Assembly: GCA_023055425.1 (NCBI GenBank)
Contig: JALGPY010000003.1
Coordinates: forward strand, 51,073,891 to 51,137,890
Length of the DNA stretch: 64,000 nt
Reading direction: 5' to 3'
Source: Linanthus parryae
Taxonomy: Eukaryota > Streptophyta > Magnoliopsida > Ericales > Polemoniaceae
Part shown: positions 33,071-44,542 of the stretch, in pieces
Numbering within the stretch: position 1 is the first letter of the stretch
Layout: each line of letters starts with the position of its first letter
Made by a program: the position numbers and the translations under genes
Notes under the pieces: model-generated
What the model saw: only the letters and a program-made list of their open reading frames with translations
Told to the model about the DNA's origin: nothing
Databases searched by the model: none

Positions 33071-36000
33071 ATGGGTTCCGAAGCTCCTCTCCCCAATTGG
33101 TCGTCTGACCCTTGCATGATGGGCATCGACGAAGCTGGACGCGGCCCCGTTCTAGGTTTTCCCCTTCTTTCTCACTATTACATCTCTAAATTTCTCAGAT
33201 CTTAGCCCATTCTCGTGTTTCCCTTGTCTGTTCAGTCAATTGGGTTTATGGGTATTACTTTATTTGCATTTCTGAAGAAGAAAAAGTTCATGTTTTTAGG
33301 GCCTATGGTGTATGGATGCTTGTACTGTGCAGTCTCATATCAGAAGACCCTATCCACACTTAGCTTTGCAGGTTAGCATTCAATCTCCATCTTATCTTTT
33401 GCGCTTATTCCCTTTTGAAGTCAATCAATTTCTTGTATTTGTTTACTTTTGTTTTATAGACTGAGTTTAGCAACAATTAGTTAAGGTTGATACTGTAACT
33501 GAAGGTCATCCAAGAAAGGAATCTGTTTTGCTTCTTTCTCTTGACTATGTGGCTTGAGGGTAGGTTGTGTAACCATATTTATACAAATTGGTTTTTGAAA
33601 AATTATCCTATTCAAAATAAGTCCTTAAGTGAACTGAAAAAAAAAAGGCTAATATCGAGAGATCAAGACTAGCTAAACCTGAGAAGAGGAAATGAGGTCT
33701 TTGCGTCCATGTACACTAACATCACGAAGCGTCATGTATGCATCGACCGTGGGGCATACATAACCTTTGTGGGGCATTGTCTTCTACCACCTTAACCCTA
33801 CTGTAGTAGAATGACAGATAACCACACCCTCCTTAAAGAGCATTCTTGCCCTCGAGAATGGAAGTTCGAAGTGAGTTTACACAGGAAGCACCTTTGATGC
33901 CCTATTTCCAAATGAGCAATGATACCATGTCTATGGCCGAGCAAGTCAATCATCAGTGACGTTTATCCAAAAAAAAAAAGTCAATCATCGTGACCTCTTA
34001 CCCTGTATTTGTGGACACCTCCGTAAGAAAATTTATTGTGAATTAAGCTCTTAGGCTCATTGAATACGAAACAAAATTAGAAATAACCAATGTCCATATA
34101 CTTTCAGTGTGGAGTTGCAAGTTCTTGATGATTCTAGTGTTTGGAGTTGTGAGTTTCTTTGACCACTGGATAAATGTCACTGTGTGAGTGGGAATGTATT
34201 AGACATCAGATTTCCTTCTGAGTAAAGTCTCCCTGGAATGGATACCAATAAAGCAGATGGGCTGTTTAATTCAGAGGCAGTCAAACCCTGGAAACTACCT
34301 TGTGTACCATCTCACAAGATGGAATGCCAACAGAGTTTAAACATGCCCAGTGAGATTCTTTTATGAATCTAGTTGCAATCTCCTTTCACCTTTTAAGATT
34401 TCAAAACAAGAATGGAGATGACTTACTTCAGTTTTTTACTAATATTGCTGGAAGCCACCTCCACGGATGTAGTTTTGTGTACCCATATACTTTCAAATTG
34501 TTTTACTGTTTCGAGCCTCTTTCGGCTTTCACATCCACATAAGAATGTCCCGTGGTTTTGCTTATCTTTCTTTCAGAGGATCTAAAAAGCTGAAGGGCTT
34601 TAACTTCCCTGAGGATATCATAGAGAGACTGCAAGTTAGCATTCTTTGCACTATAGACCATTTGCTAGTTGTTCTTATGATTAATTCAGATAACGGACAC
34701 CAGTCATGACACCCAAATTTCCTGTAAACTGCTTTGATTCTGTGAACCCAGGGGAGGTTTACACAAAGTCAAATTTGGACTTGATGATAGGCTAATAGTT
34801 TAAAAGGCCATGGTAGGCATCCTCATCCTTCATTCCCAGGCAGGCATCAGATGAAGCAACGGTTTACTGGATTCACACTTTTTGTTAGACAGTTAAAACT
34901 AAAAGGGCGTGTTCTCGCAGAATTGTAGGCTCCTGAATTTCCTGTTCACCCAAGCCTGGTAAGTTGGCGTGCGGTCCACCTCACCAAATGAGGTGGACCC
35001 CACACCAACATAGTACTTTAGAGTTATGTTTGATTTCCTCTTGGAAAGTTCCCAGTTCCCACTGCCTGATCTAGACCTCCCTCTTTACCAAAAAAGGAAG
35101 CAATATTTTGAAATTGACTAGCCACAAACATGTAGATATAGTTGTAAATGTGCTGTGCTATTGTGCAAGCCCCATCTTCATCTTGGTTTTCCTACTGGTC
35201 ACCACACGCCTGTATTTCTTAACATGGAATTCGTTCCTATAAGAACTTGACTATTTGACCATCAATGATAAAATGATTGAAGACAGCTCTTTTTGACTAG
35301 TGGACTACCCAATATGACTTGTAACGACAACTTACTGTGACAGGCATGACCTGATGCTTTTGCAATCCCCATCTCAGTACATAGATCCTAGAACTAATGA
35401 TTTGTACAATGTACTGTGATTTCAGTCTATTGAAAGCCAAGTTATATGGACTCGGGTGCGAGTGTCATGTTGGCACATATCAGAAAATCGGATCTGTATC
35501 TTTTCGGAAATTTAGGATCCGGGGACTCGGCTAACAAGGTTCCATACTTTGGACGATGCCGTGGAGATATGATGTACTTTCTATTTTATGTCCCTGTCAT
35601 TATGTAAAGCATGGATTCAGCCCTTATGCTTAGAAGAAGTAAGGAATTCAAGGACCTCTTTATAGCATGTCAACAACAAATTTGAAATAAAGGGTATCCT
35701 ATCGGCATATGTCAATTAGTATTTTAGGGGGTCTGTGTGTTTTAATGATGAGTAGCGGTATTTAGGGCGATGACCACAATAACTAATTTGATCAAGGTGA
35801 AGACAACGAAATGAACGAGAAGTAGGCATGAGGGAAGGAGAAACCAAAGCCCCAACTTGCTCTGTGGCCATGGGTAATGACCTTGGATTGTTCAATGTGA
35901 AGGAGACAAGATCCGCCAGAGACCCAAGCCCTTAGCCGTAAGTGTCATGTTGACATGGGTGCGGCCTGAAGCATGAAGAGTCTGGTTAAATTCAGCAGTA

Positions 36001-38234
36001 TCCAACTGTGATTATTTAACACTTGACCTTCTAATCTAAATAACAGCTTTCTGTCCATCATTGTTTAAATGTAAACGAATTCCCAAATTGTAATATATTC
36101 TTCTATAGAGTCAAGGTATATCTTCTATATTTTCTTTGATATATTTGTTATGGTTTGTAGTCTCCTTGAGTCTTCCAAACTGTAGGAGTTTCTTTGTAAG
36201 AAAGTTCATAGATAATGAAAAGTACATGTCCTTTTGCTTCTAAGTGTAGTCTTTACCGGCGTTAAGCCTTGTGTTATTTGGTTGCTATATGAGGAGACTA
36301 TTAATCAAAAGGAGCAGTGTCTAATTTCTTGTGTTTATGTGTCTTTAGTCAGAGCGGCAAATATTTTCCTCTTATCCTCACCAATCACAGTATAGATAAC
36401 TGGAGAGCTTCTCTTGTTAATGATTTTACTTTTTACTTCTGGCAGATTCTAAGACTCTGAAGGAAGAAAAGAGAGAGGAATTGTTTGAAAGTTTGAAAAC
36501 TGATGAGTCTATTGGATGGGCTGTTGATGTCATAGATCCAAGGGAACTCTCGGCTAAAATGTTGAAGAAGTTAGTGGATAAACTTTTCTGAGTTATATCT
36601 TGTCCAAATAATTGCCATACTTTGTGCTAACACCATACGTTCTGCTGGATCTGAAACAGAAATAAGATAAACCTAAATGAAATCTCACACAACTCCGCCA
36701 TTGGGCTTGTCAGAAAGGTGCTTGATTTGGGTGTTCTCCTAACTGAGGTAAGATTATCTTTCCTATCTTTCAAACAGGCTCCAATGGATAGTGGTTATGA
36801 AGCTACAAATTGTTAGTGAGAACAGGACTCCTCTTGAAAAGTTGAAAAGTCAATTGGACTCGCAAAACTTCACCTCCCTGTGATGAAGTGCAAGTGTGTC
36901 TGGTTTGCCACATCACAAATACTTGAATGAATACCACTAGGGTTTTAGAGCTCCATTTGAGGCGATTAAGATGAAAAGATAAATGTAAAGAAGAGCCAAA
37001 GCCTTCATCCTTTCGTGATTGGACCGAGTTCTGAATCTGTGGAATGTGTTCAGGTCAGGTAACTGTTAACCATTTGGATTAGCTTTGAAGAAATTCATTA
37101 CTTAGATACCCTTTCAAAAGTTTTCTTACCTTTGTTTCCTTTCCTAAGGCATTGCTGATCCCACCATATATATCAAGCGTTCCTTAAACCCTGTGGATTT
37201 TAGTCAAGTGAAGTCTCATCACTACAAAGGTCTTGTGGGATATTAAAGTGATTATGGCTGCTGATGAGAAAACGAAATTGAACTTGAGGGCTGGGGCTGT
37301 TTTAGACTCACCCCATAAATTGTTTTTGGGCCTATTTAAAATGGGTCTTCTAAAGTCTTGTTCACCATAACATTTACGGATTGTTTTTCCTTCTTCAATA
37401 ATAGTTCGAGAACTGAATATTTAACTTTAGTAACATCGACACCAAACCGTTTACAGTCAATGGAGTGAAAATGCCTTTTTTGGTCGTGCTATGTGTGATT
37501 ATGCATGTGTATTGTAAAGTGGTAGGGGCTTAGTTAACGCATCGAAGATTATGAAGCATCCATTGCATCTCTGTAAGTCTAAGCTCTGGTTTCGCAGAGC
37601 TAACTGAAAGGTGAAGAATTAAAGCCTCGGGTGTGTATGTTTTCAGGTTTACATTGATACCGTGGGAGATCCTGAGAAGTATAGAGTTAAGATGTCTCAA
37701 CTATTTCCATCCATCAAATTTGTTGTTGCAAAGAAAGCCGATAGTCTCTATCCAGTTGTAAGTGGAGCTAGTATAGTTGCAAAGGTGATCACATCTCTCA
37801 ACTCCCATAACTACTATAGATGTATTGTTATTTTGTGGTTGTCAATCATAATTGTTAACCCTCTCAGGTCACAAGAGACCGTGCTTTACGAGGTTGGGTG
37901 CCTGATGAAACAGCCGATACCATGAACACAGAATTTGGATCTGGCTATCCTGGAGGTAAACAAAAAACCATACCTCATTTCTATCTATATGCTGGTGTAT
38001 TAGAAGCTCAAATGAGTACTCACTTCATTCTATCGAAATGGATGTTTATTTTTCTAGATCCTGTAACTAAGGCTTGGCTGGAACATCACAAGCATGCAGT
38101 CTTTGGATTCCCTACACTGGTCAGGTTCAGTTGGGGTACATGCAATCCTTTCTTCCAGAAGGGTGTTGAGGTCTTGTGGTGAGTCTTCTTCGATCATAGT
38201 TTTTTAGCAATTTGCTAGTCCTGGATCTAGATAA

Positions 38235-38265
<31 letters not shown>

Positions 38266-38284
38266 TACACACATATATGTACAC

Positions 38285-38354
<70 letters not shown>

Positions 38355-38624
38355 TTTTGTCGCGATTTCAGACAAAGAAGATGCAATATCTTTTCATGAT
38401 GCTGCACGAGACTCATTGGATCAAAATATGTTGGCTTTTGCAGGGAAGCTGACAAAACTGATGAAGATGATTCCTCCAATAACAACGGAAAGCGGCAACT
38501 GAAGTTAACGAGTGTAGGTTTCACAGGAATGTTGAAGAAAAGAAGTGAAGAAACTGAGTCCAGTGGCAAAGGTCGCTGCAAATTCTTTCAGGCTCGTAAA
38601 CTCGAGCAACTCTCCAGTTTCTGA
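33071..38624 (+). CDS. RNASEH2A: ribonuclease H2 subunit A (catalytic subunit)
   Basis: Eight exons: 33071-33155, 33300-33371, 36446-36569, 36660-36747, 37647-37784, 37868-37955, 38058-38178 and 38444-38624. All have GT/AG borders and consistent phase, giving 298 residues. The product is the type 2 RNase H that cuts RNA in RNA-DNA hybrids and removes single ribonucleotides from nuclear DNA, acting with subunits B and C. Diagnostic blocks are [18 protein letters not shown] (catalytic Asp20 and Glu21), [12 protein letters not shown] (Asp127) and [19 protein letters not shown] followed by TRDRAL (Asp173). The D-E-D-D set is therefore complete. FGSGYPGDP...TLVRFSWGT also fits the family. The C-terminus is basic and ends [13 protein letters not shown]. 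Intron 2 is 3.07 kb and carries no gene that I can see; intron 7 carries a long AC/TA microsatellite. Length and motifs are normal, so I expect an active gene. Confidence 0.95.
34963..35009. repeat. 47-bp imperfect palindrome in RNASEH2A intron 2
   Basis: GTTGGCGTGCGGTCCACCTC pairs with GAGGTGGACCCCACACCAAC across a short CACCAAAT centre. Two mismatches in the arms. It would form a strong hairpin in the pre-mRNA. Confidence 0.75.
38234..38354. repeat. (AC)n/(TA)n compound microsatellite in RNASEH2A intron 7
   Basis: An AC run, then mixed ACAT, then a long TA run. Open frames predicted across it are repeat artefacts. Confidence 0.9.
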
Positions 38625-38914
38625 GGATCTTCAGAATCTTCCAACTGAACAGTGTCTATGTTTGGCAGAGTTGGAACTGAATCATTGAATATGCATGAAC
38701 GTTAACATATTTGCTGGTAATAGAATTGTTGAAACTAAATATTGAGCATTGGCAGAATCGCAACTCATAACTCGCATTAATATCATTTCATTTGCATGTA
38801 CGCTATACACAAGACTCACAAAATGCATTAAAATCACAAGTAGCAGAACATAAAACAAAAAAGGTCATAGAATCTATATGGTACAACATAGTTCCTCCTC
38901 TTTTTTGTGGTAGC

Positions 38915-39486
38915 TTAGTATTTTCCAAACAATGCTGCAATATGTGCAACAAAAGATCCAGTGATCAGTACACTCAAGGCGGGAAGTCCCAGCCTGCTCT
39001 GGTGGCAACTGCCGCCTGAATGGTGGTTGCGATGGTTGTTAGCAGCACCTGCACCAGTCAGTGGAATGACAGCTGAACCAGCTCCTGTGTTTGGAGTGTT
39101 GGATGCGCCGCCATTTCCTTCTGAACCACCACCACCACCCGCTGGTGTGCCGCCAGTTCCTCCATGTCTTCCAACTACTCCAGTTCCCTTGGCACTAATA
39201 GAATCATGAGGAAAGTCTCCATGGTGCTCTATTTGAACACCATGATCACTAGTGGACTTACTATGCTCTTCTAGTCCCTTGGCTTCCGGGTTTTCCAGCA
39301 AATTAGCTTGATATAGATGATCAAAGGATTAGTGAAAATGTTATATTATATGTCAAAATACAACACAGGAACCTTTTTTTTCTTCAGTGTATATCCAAAT
39401 GATCCAACCATATGAACTTGATGCCAGATGAACTGCCTACGATGCCCTTGCTAGACTGAACCTAGTGGGGGGAAAAGCAGGGACTT

Positions 39487-39574
<88 letters not shown>

Positions 39575-39973
39575 TTATTTATTGTAGTGCTTGATTTGAA
39601 GATGACACTAGGAATAAAGAAACAAGAAAGTGACTCAATGTGGATTATCTTGTTTGGTCTTCATGGATCATTGCCACTGAAAGTAAGATCATGACTGATC
39701 GAATGAATTCGCATTAAACAAGAGCAGAATTCGGGGATTCCACTAAACTTTTCTTATTTTTTTGTGACACGTTGAACGTAGAGTTAAATGCTCCATGACT
39801 CTGGAAAAAATTTACAATCAACTCCAACAACTATTGTACCCGAGTTATACCATAGTCGATGGTAGCATGGGTCTCGAAAAGCATATATATAGCTCATAAT
39901 CAAAGACCTGCTTCATGGTGCACTCAAACACAGACTTAGAACAAGAGAAACTTCCTCTTCACCTACATGCTTT

Positions 39974-40017
<44 letters not shown>

Positions 40018-40095
40018 TGTACCTGCGGAAAACTCAACAGGATGACAGAAGTGGAAGGAGACCATGAGAAAGAGTATGAATTCCCTGATTCCCAT
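38915..40095 (-). CDS. small glycine-rich secreted protein, probably GPI-anchored
   Basis: Two exons on the minus strand: 40095-40023 and 39306-38915. The join is GT/AG with phase kept (GCA G|CT AAT), giving 154 residues. Residues 1-25 (MGIREFILFLMVSFHFCHPV...) form a signal peptide. The middle is hydrophilic and Gly/Pro/Ser-rich (TGGTPAGGGGGSEGNGGASN) with Asn/His. The end LGLPALSVLITGSFVAHIAA is a hydrophobic tail followed only by LFGKY, as in GPI-attachment signals. It therefore probably sits at the plasma membrane or wall and resembles small arabinogalactan-type or glycine-rich proteins. I cannot assign a family. It is convergent with RNASEH2A, with 290 bp between stop codons. The intron starts four bases before a CT/CA tract and holds a long TA tract. 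Confidence 0.7.
39489..39570. repeat. (AT)n microsatellite in the secreted-protein intron
   Basis: About 80 bases of pure AT followed by TTATTTATTT. Confidence 0.95.
39975..40017. repeat. (GT)n(GA)n microsatellite next to a splice donor
   Basis: On the minus strand the intron reads GTACAT and then runs into CT and CA repeats, so the repeat lies immediately inside the intron. Confidence 0.9.
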
Positions 40096-40177
40096 TGTTT
40101 TTGCTAGCTCCAACTGCTTTCAAGCATACACGCACTTACAACATTCTTACAATGCTTTTCCAAAAACATAAATTTAT

Positions 40178-41611
40178 GGGTAAAAGACAGTTACCATCCC
40201 TGAGTTTAGGCATAATTCCACTCCGCTACCCTGTATTTTGGAAAAAGACATTTTGCACCTTTTTTTGGATGGAGTCTAACGGTTGACTAACTGCACAGAC
40301 AAAAAGACCATTTTATCCCTAAAATGTTCTAAAATTACCCCCTATATATTACCCTAACCCATCACTCATTCATTTCTAACCCTAATTTCTCTCACTCTTC
40401 CATCTCTTTCTCTCTTCCCCTTCTGAGAAACAAGCCGCCGCCCATGTTTTACTCCACTACTTCATTTCCTTCGATCTTCTCCTCTCTCTCTCTCTCGAGA
40501 TCTGAATGAAGCTTCTCGTCGTCTCCGGAGGTGGCTTCAGATCTGAATGAAGCTTCTCGTAGTCACCGGAGACCCAATCGATAGCGACGGCGCCGTCGTC
40601 CAGAGATACTCGCGACGGAGCCTGACTTGGGGAAAAGATCTGAAGAAAGCGGCGAAGATGGTCTCGACGTGCCGATTCGACGAAATTATGGGGTACCCTT
40701 TGTACGGGAGGCCGAGGGTTTTGAGTGCCTGAAGAAAGGAGTCGCGAGGACTTCGATCGACGGGTGGGGCTCGGCGGCGGCGGACATTGTGATAGAGGCG
40801 GAGGTTAGGGATCTGGTGTGGCGGAAGGGAGTGGTGATGAAGGCGGAAGAGCCAAATGAGTCTCTCGCCATGGTAGGTGAGGAAAAGGGTGGAGGAGATG
40901 AGGATTGGAAGGTGGACAAGGTAAGGAATATCATCTGGTTTTTACATATGATCTGGTATTTTCCCAATTTGTGGAGATGGTAATCTCTAGTGAAATCAGT
41001 CGCTGAAAGGAGAAGGACATGACCCAGAAGTTCAGAATTTCTAATTGGAAACATTAGTTGATGGGGTCTGGTTCTGATCACCAGTTTCAATCAAGCAGTT
41101 CATTGGAGATTCTTGGAGAGACAGTTCGGATTCTCCGCTACAACTTGATGGGTTTCATGGGTATTGCAGCATTACTCATGTCCTGTTTCTGCTGTTCTAT
41201 CCAATGTGTTTGGATCAATCCATTCTGAGTAGGCTTCGTAAATTCTGTTTGAGTTGCTAGTTATGATTTTTGGTGTAGAGAAATTATTAGTTTGGTTCTC
41301 TCTGTGTTCTTAGCGTTCTTGATAGAACATCAACACAAAAAAAATGACAAAAGAGATGTTTTTGGTGTTTTTGGTGGTTGTTCTTGATGTGATTGAAGAT
41401 AAAAGAGGCAAAAAAAATCTAAAAAAGTACACATAGGGGTAATACGGTCAAAAAAAAATCAAACTAATTACCTTTTTAACAGAACTTAACAGAAGGGTGC
41501 TAACTGTCTACGGAATATTCCGTTAACTGGGTGCGGAATGTCTTTTTCCAAAAACCAGGGTAGCGGGGTGGGATTATGCCTAAACTCAGGGGTGGTAACT
41601 GTCTTTTACCC
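40178..41611. mobile_element. MULE-like TIR element 1, possible Pack-MULE
   Basis: The ends GGGTAAAAGACAGTTACC are inverted repeats that stay alike for about 80 bases. Flanks are an exact 9-bp duplication TAAATTTAT (40169-40177 and 41612-41620), the size made by Mutator-type transposases. No transposase is present. Inside, after a CT-rich leader, comes GC-rich gene-like sequence (about 40430-40925). It has several overlapping open frames (MKLLVVTGDPIDSDGAVV at 40547; a 118-codon frame from 40627) and an ~40-bp tandem duplication near 40500. The source of this sequence is not recognised. Confidence 0.75.
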
Positions 41612-41620
41612 TAAATTTAT

Positions 41621-42359
41621 AGATACTTTGCCCTTTATCTTAGGAATAGTACTATTTGATAAAGTAGAAGAAGATAACAGAAAAAATGAATACTTTGCCT
41701 ACTCTCGTGTCCAGCTTGATATATTATGTGGGCAGTAGGAAAAGGAGACTGATCTATGGGCTTACTATATCAATTGAAACTAATCAAACGGATCTTCACA
41801 GGTTTTGGATTTCGTTCAATAGTGGTTGGAAAGTTGGATTTTACTTTTCATCTCCACCAAACAAAGCAAAGATCATTTTTGTGGAAATTGTTTGTGGTTT
41901 AGAATTTTACATCAAGGAACAAACATATCGCACCGTGTCCACCCGTAAAAGCTTAATCATATCGATGGCAAACCATGTCCACATTGTTGTATTATACGAA
42001 GAAAAATAAAATATTAGAGTGCCGTGGCCTCGCAAAAGTAGAGAACATCCGATTCAGAAAATTTGAATCGGACTATAACAGTGGTATGTGTTTAAAAACA
42101 AGAAAGCGGCTAAAAAGTATCACCAATGTTGTTGTTTTCAGAAATTGCCGTTGTTTTATTAAAGACACTTAAAATAGGCAAATATGGCTTCCGGACTCTC
42201 CGAGTGAAACAATTGTTTTAAAATAAAAATAAATAAAATACAATGTTGACAAAATAAATGTATTTATTCGGTGATATCAATACATGTGGCCGAAGTTTTT
42301 TCCTTTTTAAGAAACAAGTCTTTCATTAAAATGTAGGGATAACACCCAATTCAATTATA
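41621..42359. other. no recognisable gene
   Basis: AT-rich DNA. A T-rich run at about 42297-42308 may be the poly(A) end (minus strand) of the old LINE that follows. Confidence 0.4.
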
Positions 42360-43006
42360 TCAAAGTCCTTAGCCCATTTCGAGATACAATTCATTCAAAT
42401 CTTACTCGATTCTAAGCTATACCCGGTTGACGCAAACCGGTGCGCAGCTTGATTTGCTTCTCAGGGCACCACCGAATTATTACTTCGTCAAAGTCTGAAA
42501 TAAATTTGTTGCAATCCTGGACGAGCAAACCGAAACGAGAGCAATCATGATTAGTACTCCCCGCTTGTAGGCCTTCCATCAAGTTCCGAAAATTTGCCTC
42601 GATTACGACTTTTCGAACATCCAACCTTTGTAACAGTAGGATACCCTCCGGTACGGCAATAACCTCTGCAATTTTCGGCAACATAGCACATGGGAGTAGT
42701 CCAGTCATTGCCGCAATCCACATGCCATTTGAATCTCATGACACCGCATCAAAAGCATCCCCACGTTCCGCGTCCTTCCAAGCCCCACCCGTAGACAACT
42801 TGCAAACACCAAGGGAGAGTACCGTCCACTGCCCCAGCACCACCCCCCTTGCACAGCCCCCTCCCCGCTCTAACAGTGAGTTTGTTCGCCGCTAATTCAT
42901 CGAAGCCGATTATGCATATTCCCTTTAAATCCAATCAATAACCGACCCCTCCTCATTTGCTATTCCCTCAAAAATTCTCCGGTTTGTACGACGCCAAATA
43001 CCCCAA
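42360..43006 (-). pseudogene. old LINE remnant: RNase H-like 3' end
   Basis: The minus strand shows WGIWRRTNRRIFEGIANEEG (about 43000-42940), like the L1 zinc-binding/linker region. An RNase H-like domain follows with KVVIEANFRNLMEGLQAG and DFDEVIIRWCPEKQ (42640-42440). Stops and frameshifts are frequent. It continues, across a TIR element, at 44161. Confidence 0.6.
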
Positions 43007-44160
43007 GGCCTCGTTTGGGTAGAGGATAAGGAGGGAGCATAAGATAAGTTATGCCCTCTCTTTTCTTATCAAGTGTTTGAGTGCTGGATAAGAGAGAGGA
43101 TAAGTTATGTTGTCTTATGCTGATGGAGCTTTTAATGAAAAAAATTTATACCTCCAACGTGGAGGTATAAGCTCGGATAAGAAAATATAGCATATTAGGA
43201 TGCTAGTAGTTTGACAAAAATAACCCCACCAACTATCTAATTTCCTACCCTTGTCCCTAAACCCTATCAGATATTACACTGTTTCACGTCCCTCCTTTAT
43301 TTTGAGGAGGTCCTTATGGGTTTGATAACTATTATTTTGGGGTTGCATAACTTTATTTGAGTATGTACGGTTGAGATAAATATGAAAGACATTTTACCGT
43401 GCTTGCTGAAATTTCGTGGGTTTAATTTAACTTGTTTATTGCAGGTTTTGTAACATCATGCCAATATGCCAATAATTACTATATAGTATTACCTTCTGTT
43501 TCTTCTCTAATGCACCAGTTTGATTTTTACCACTATTCACTAGGTCACTTTGACCCGGTGATTTGGGTAGCAAAATGATGCAGTTTTTTAATAATATTTT
43601 TATGGCATTGTAGAGTAGAAGTTGTTCTATAACACCGTGAAAAAAAGATCAAAATATGCATCATTTTGCTATCCGGATCACTCGGTCAAATTGACCAAAA
43701 TATAAGTCAAAAAGTCAAACCCGTGCCTTAGAGAAGAAACGGAGGTAGTAATTTATACTTCATATTTTTCTATGGCCATGTTGTATCCATGAATATTTGT
43801 TATGTTTGCATGTTACTACAAGTTTATTTTGCGTATTAATATACATTTTGTATACATTTTGACTACGTCACTATTGTGTGAAAAAAAAAGTATTAAAATA
43901 TAAACATAAATAGTGACACATTTTGTATACATTTTTCCTCATTAATTTGAAATACAATCTTTTATCAAAATGACAGCATTGAGTGCATGACAGTCATTTT
44001 GGCACATATCCTGCTTCATATCCTGCATCATATCCGACAGCATCCAAACACAGACAGCCAACATATCTTATCAGGGCTTATCAGACAGCATTCATATCCT
44101 TACTCATATCCCAGTATAAGCTTTATCCCCACATATCATATCCTCTACCCAAACGAGGCC
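43007..44160. mobile_element. TIR DNA element (GGCCTCGTTTGGG ends) inside the old LINE
   Basis: Perfect 22-bp inverted ends: GGCCTCGTTTGGGTAGAGGA at 43007 plus two bases, and its complement at 44139-44160. The flanks CAAATACCCCA and CAAATCCCCA look like a target duplication with one indel. Termini resemble PIF/Harbinger, whereas the duplication length suits hAT, so the superfamily is undecided. No transposase. It contains a nested MITE at 43487-43750. Confidence 0.7.
43487..43750. mobile_element. Stowaway-like MITE nested in the TIR element
   Basis: TATTACCTTCTGTTTCTTCT... and ...AGAAGAAACGGAGGTAGTA are inverted over about 35 bases with TA edges. Confidence 0.65.
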
Positions 44161-44542
44161 CAAATCCCCATAACAAAAAGTCCTATGTTACTGCTCGAGA
44201 GGTTATCTAGTGATTCTTCAATCAAAGCGACTATTTTAACAATGTAGCTGGGAGAAGAAATTTCTTCATGGTGTACACTGGGATGGTGGCCAGGGAACTT
44301 TGGATAAGGGTTGCTTTGCCAACAATGGCGAGCTTGCGGGCTCTCTAACCTCCCATTTTTTTTATCCAATATTGTTCACGATAAAATGGAAGTCAGCTCT
44401 GCAGGATTTCTTACCAATTATGGGGCACCCCAAGTAAGTGGTCATGTTGTTGCTTTCCTAAACTCTAAGGACCATGGAACACCTACCAACCACAACACGA
44501 GGGGCATTATCCGAGAACACGATCTTTGATTTACCAAGATTA
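44161..44542 (-). pseudogene. old LINE remnant: reverse transcriptase 3' part
   Basis: The minus strand reads NLGKSKIVFSDNAPRVVV then, out of frame, TTYLGCPIIGKK. This is the L1-type block that follows the RT catalytic motif. It is interrupted on its right by MULE-like element 2 and resumes at 47291 with SGQKVN (shifted frame), the residues expected just before. Confidence 0.65.

Noticed and set aside
38127..38581. Minus-strand ORFs rich in Tyr-Ile and Cys-Val
   Set aside because: Translation of the AC/TA microsatellite in an RNASEH2A intron.
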